This document shows positions 6,348 to 7,398 of a stretch of 7,398 nt of DNA, piece by piece (the first letter of the stretch is position 1; every line of letters begins with the position of its first letter). The position numbers were made by a program, and so were the translations under genes. This stretch comes from Betaproteobacteria bacterium UBA7395. GTDB taxonomy: Bacteria > Pseudomonadota > Gammaproteobacteria > Burkholderiales > Rhodocyclaceae. The stretch is taken from positions 1 to 7,398 of the forward strand of contig DKNF01000073.1 in assembly GCA_002470165.1 (NCBI GenBank). The letters are read 5' to 3'. The notes beneath the pieces are model-generated. The model saw only the letters and a list, made by a program, of their open reading frames with translations, did no database searches and was not told the origin of the DNA.

Positions 6348-6992
6348 TTACTTCTTGCCGGCTTTCTCGCTGCGCACCCGGGCAATCAGCTTGTCAGCCA
6401 CGGCCAGTTGCTGCTCGAACTGCAGGGTCGCGATCAGGAACTTGCCATCGACGGCCAGCGCCGGCACGCCTTCGATCTTGAAAGCGGCAGCCATCTGGTC
6501 GCCGCGACGCACCTTGCTCTGGACACCGAAGGAACCGAAGGCATCGGTGAATTTCTTGCGATCGACACCGCGCGCAGCCACCCATCCGGCGGCGGTCTTT
6601 TCGTCGAACAGGTTGGTACGTTCCTGGTGAATGGCCTTGAACACATCGGCTTCCAGACGCTTGAGGTCGCCGGTGATCTCGAGTGCGTAGTACAGCTTGG
6701 CGGCGTTACCCCAGGCGGCACGGCCAAAGCTGACCGGCACTTTCTTGAGCACCACGTCGGCCGGCAGACCGGCAGCCCACAGATTGAGCAGCGGGTTGAA
6801 GTCGGCGCAGTGCGGGCAGCCGTAGCTGAAGAATTCGACGACTTCGATCTTGGCGGCATCGTCGGTGGGCTGCACCGGATTGATCATGACGAAATCGCGA
6901 CCCGCGGTCTGCGCGGCCAGCGGGCCGGCAACACCGAGGGTGGCGCCCATGGCGATGGCGGAAGTGACGAAACGTCGACGGCTGAATTCCAT
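6348..6992 (-). CDS. dsbA: Thiol:disulfide interchange protein DsbA
   Basis: A 214-residue periplasmic thioredoxin-fold oxidase that introduces disulfide bonds into exported proteins and is normally re-oxidised by DsbB. The N terminus MEFSRRRFVTSAIAMG continues to an Ala-rich cleavage region (LAAQTA, 25-30) and looks like an exported signal with a twin-arginine-like SRRRF motif. The active site is Cys59-Pro60-His61-Cys62 in FFSYGCPHCADF, the classic DsbA dipeptide. The cis-proline loop is GVPA with Pro177, and the intervening helical insertion is of normal length. The ATG is set by AAGGAG 6 nt upstream, which overlaps the stop of the SPOR gene; the gap is 11 nt. It ends directly against the SDR start. 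DsbB is not in the window. Confidence 0.95.
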   Translation of the reverse strand: MEFSRRRFVTSAIAMGATLGVAGPLAAQTAGRDFVMINPVQPTDDAAKIEVVEFFSYGCPHCADFNPLLNLWAAGLPADVVLKKVPVSFGRAAWGNAAKLYYALEITGDLKRLEADVFKAIHQERTNLFDEKTAAGWVAARGVDRKKFTDAFGSFGVQSKVRRGDQMAAAFKIEGVPALAVDGKFLIATLQFEQQLAVADKLIARVRSEKAGKK

Positions 6993-6998
6993 ACCTGA

Positions 6999-7004
6999 CT
7001 CCTT
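6999..7004 (-). promoter_or_regulatory. Strong ribosome binding site of dsbA
   Basis: AAGGAG on the minus strand, 6 nt before the dsbA ATG, decides that start. Its first A is the last base of the TAA stop of the upstream SPOR-domain gene. Confidence 0.8.
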
Positions 7005-7396
7005 TATTTGGACAATTGGGCTTCGATGCCGGATTTGGCAAGATCGGCGCGCACTTTGTTCAATTCATCGAGCTTGAAATAGGGACCGATGCGGACGCGG
7101 TAAAGCGTCTTGTCCTCGATCATGACCTGCTGCACCGACGACTGGATGCCCATGAAGGCCAGCTTGGCCTTCTGGTTGTCGGCATCCTGCGCCGTGCTGA
7201 AAGAACCGGCCTGCAGGAACAGGGGAACCCGGCTTTCCTTGCCGCCCTCCTTGGCAGCCTCCGGCTTGGCGGTTTCGGGAACGGCCGGCGCCGGTGCAAC
7301 CTTGTCGGGCTCGGCATCGGCCTTGCCCTGAAGGATGTCGTAGAACTGGAAACGCTTCTCCGGCACCGGGTCACCGGGCTTGCCGGGCAGCGCCAG
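7004..7396 (-). CDS. SPOR-domain protein, FtsN-like, N-terminal part outside the window
   Basis: These are the C-terminal 130 residues of an envelope protein whose start lies beyond the right edge. The frame is open through the edge, so the GTG at 7366 is internal. The segment EKRFQFYDILQGK (13-25) resembles the juxtamembrane region of betaproteobacterial FtsN-like proteins. A Pro/Ala/Glu/Lys-rich linker (about 26-55) follows, and then a SPOR domain (about 56-130) with FLQAGSFSTAQDADNQKAKLA and LYRVRIGPYF. SPOR domains bind denuded septal peptidoglycan, so a periplasmic role at division sites, anchored by an N-terminal membrane helix, is expected. That helix is not visible here. Immediately followed by dsbA. 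The FtsN identity is inferred; SPOR membership is clear. Confidence 0.9.
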   Translation of the reverse strand: MALPGKPGDPVPEKRFQFYDILQGKADAEPDKVAPAPAVPETAKPEAAKEGGKESRVPLFLQAGSFSTAQDADNQKAKLAFMGIQSSVQQVMIEDKTLYRVRIGPYFKLDELNKVRADLAKSGIEAQLSK

Positions 7397-7398
7397 CG

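Noticed and set aside
1..7398. Mobile element, defence system, CRISPR array or biosynthetic gene cluster
   Set aside because: No transposase, integrase, direct-repeat array, nuclease/toxin pair or non-ribosomal/polyketide domain is visible. All genes belong to core chromosomal families with uniform base composition.

Overview
The window is a GC-rich, gene-dense chromosomal segment with essentially no non-coding DNA. Protein resemblance and gene order suggest a betaproteobacterium, probably of the Rhodocyclales (Dechloromonas/Azonexus-like). This placement is inferred from recalled family resemblance, not from a search. I see no rRNA, tRNA, insertion sequence, phage gene, CRISPR array or attachment site.

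Layout: at the left edge is the 3' two thirds of an Old Yellow Enzyme family flavin oxidoreductase, the only plus-strand gene. It converges, with a 4-nt gap, on a run of nine minus-strand genes that fills the rest of the window. In transcription order (right to left) these are a SPOR-domain FtsN-like protein cut by the window edge, a DsbA-type periplasmic thiol oxidase, a short-chain dehydrogenase, thiS, thiG, trmB, rdgC, a YchJ-family SEC-C protein, and a sensor histidine kinase with a periplasmic solute-binding-like domain. Every junction is tight: gaps of 0 to 13 nt, or overlaps of 4 and 13 nt. This suggests one polycistronic unit or a chain of overlapping ones. No promoter is evident inside it.

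Functionally the run mixes unrelated housekeeping jobs. These are envelope and cell division (SPOR), periplasmic disulfide formation (DsbA), thiazole synthesis for thiamine (ThiS sulfur carrier and ThiG synthase), tRNA m7G46 methylation (TrmB), recombination control (RdgC) and signalling (the kinase). The thiS-thiG-trmB order is, from memory, conserved in other proteobacteria. No TPP riboswitch precedes thiS, because the upstream DNA is coding.

I do not see a new defence, mobile or biosynthetic system. The points most worth a second look are the orphan kinase with a lone cysteine pair in its sensor domain, the twin-arginine-like signal on DsbA, the in-frame dsbA/SDR junction separated by a single TAA, and a perfect 18-bp palindrome at the SDR/thiS boundary.
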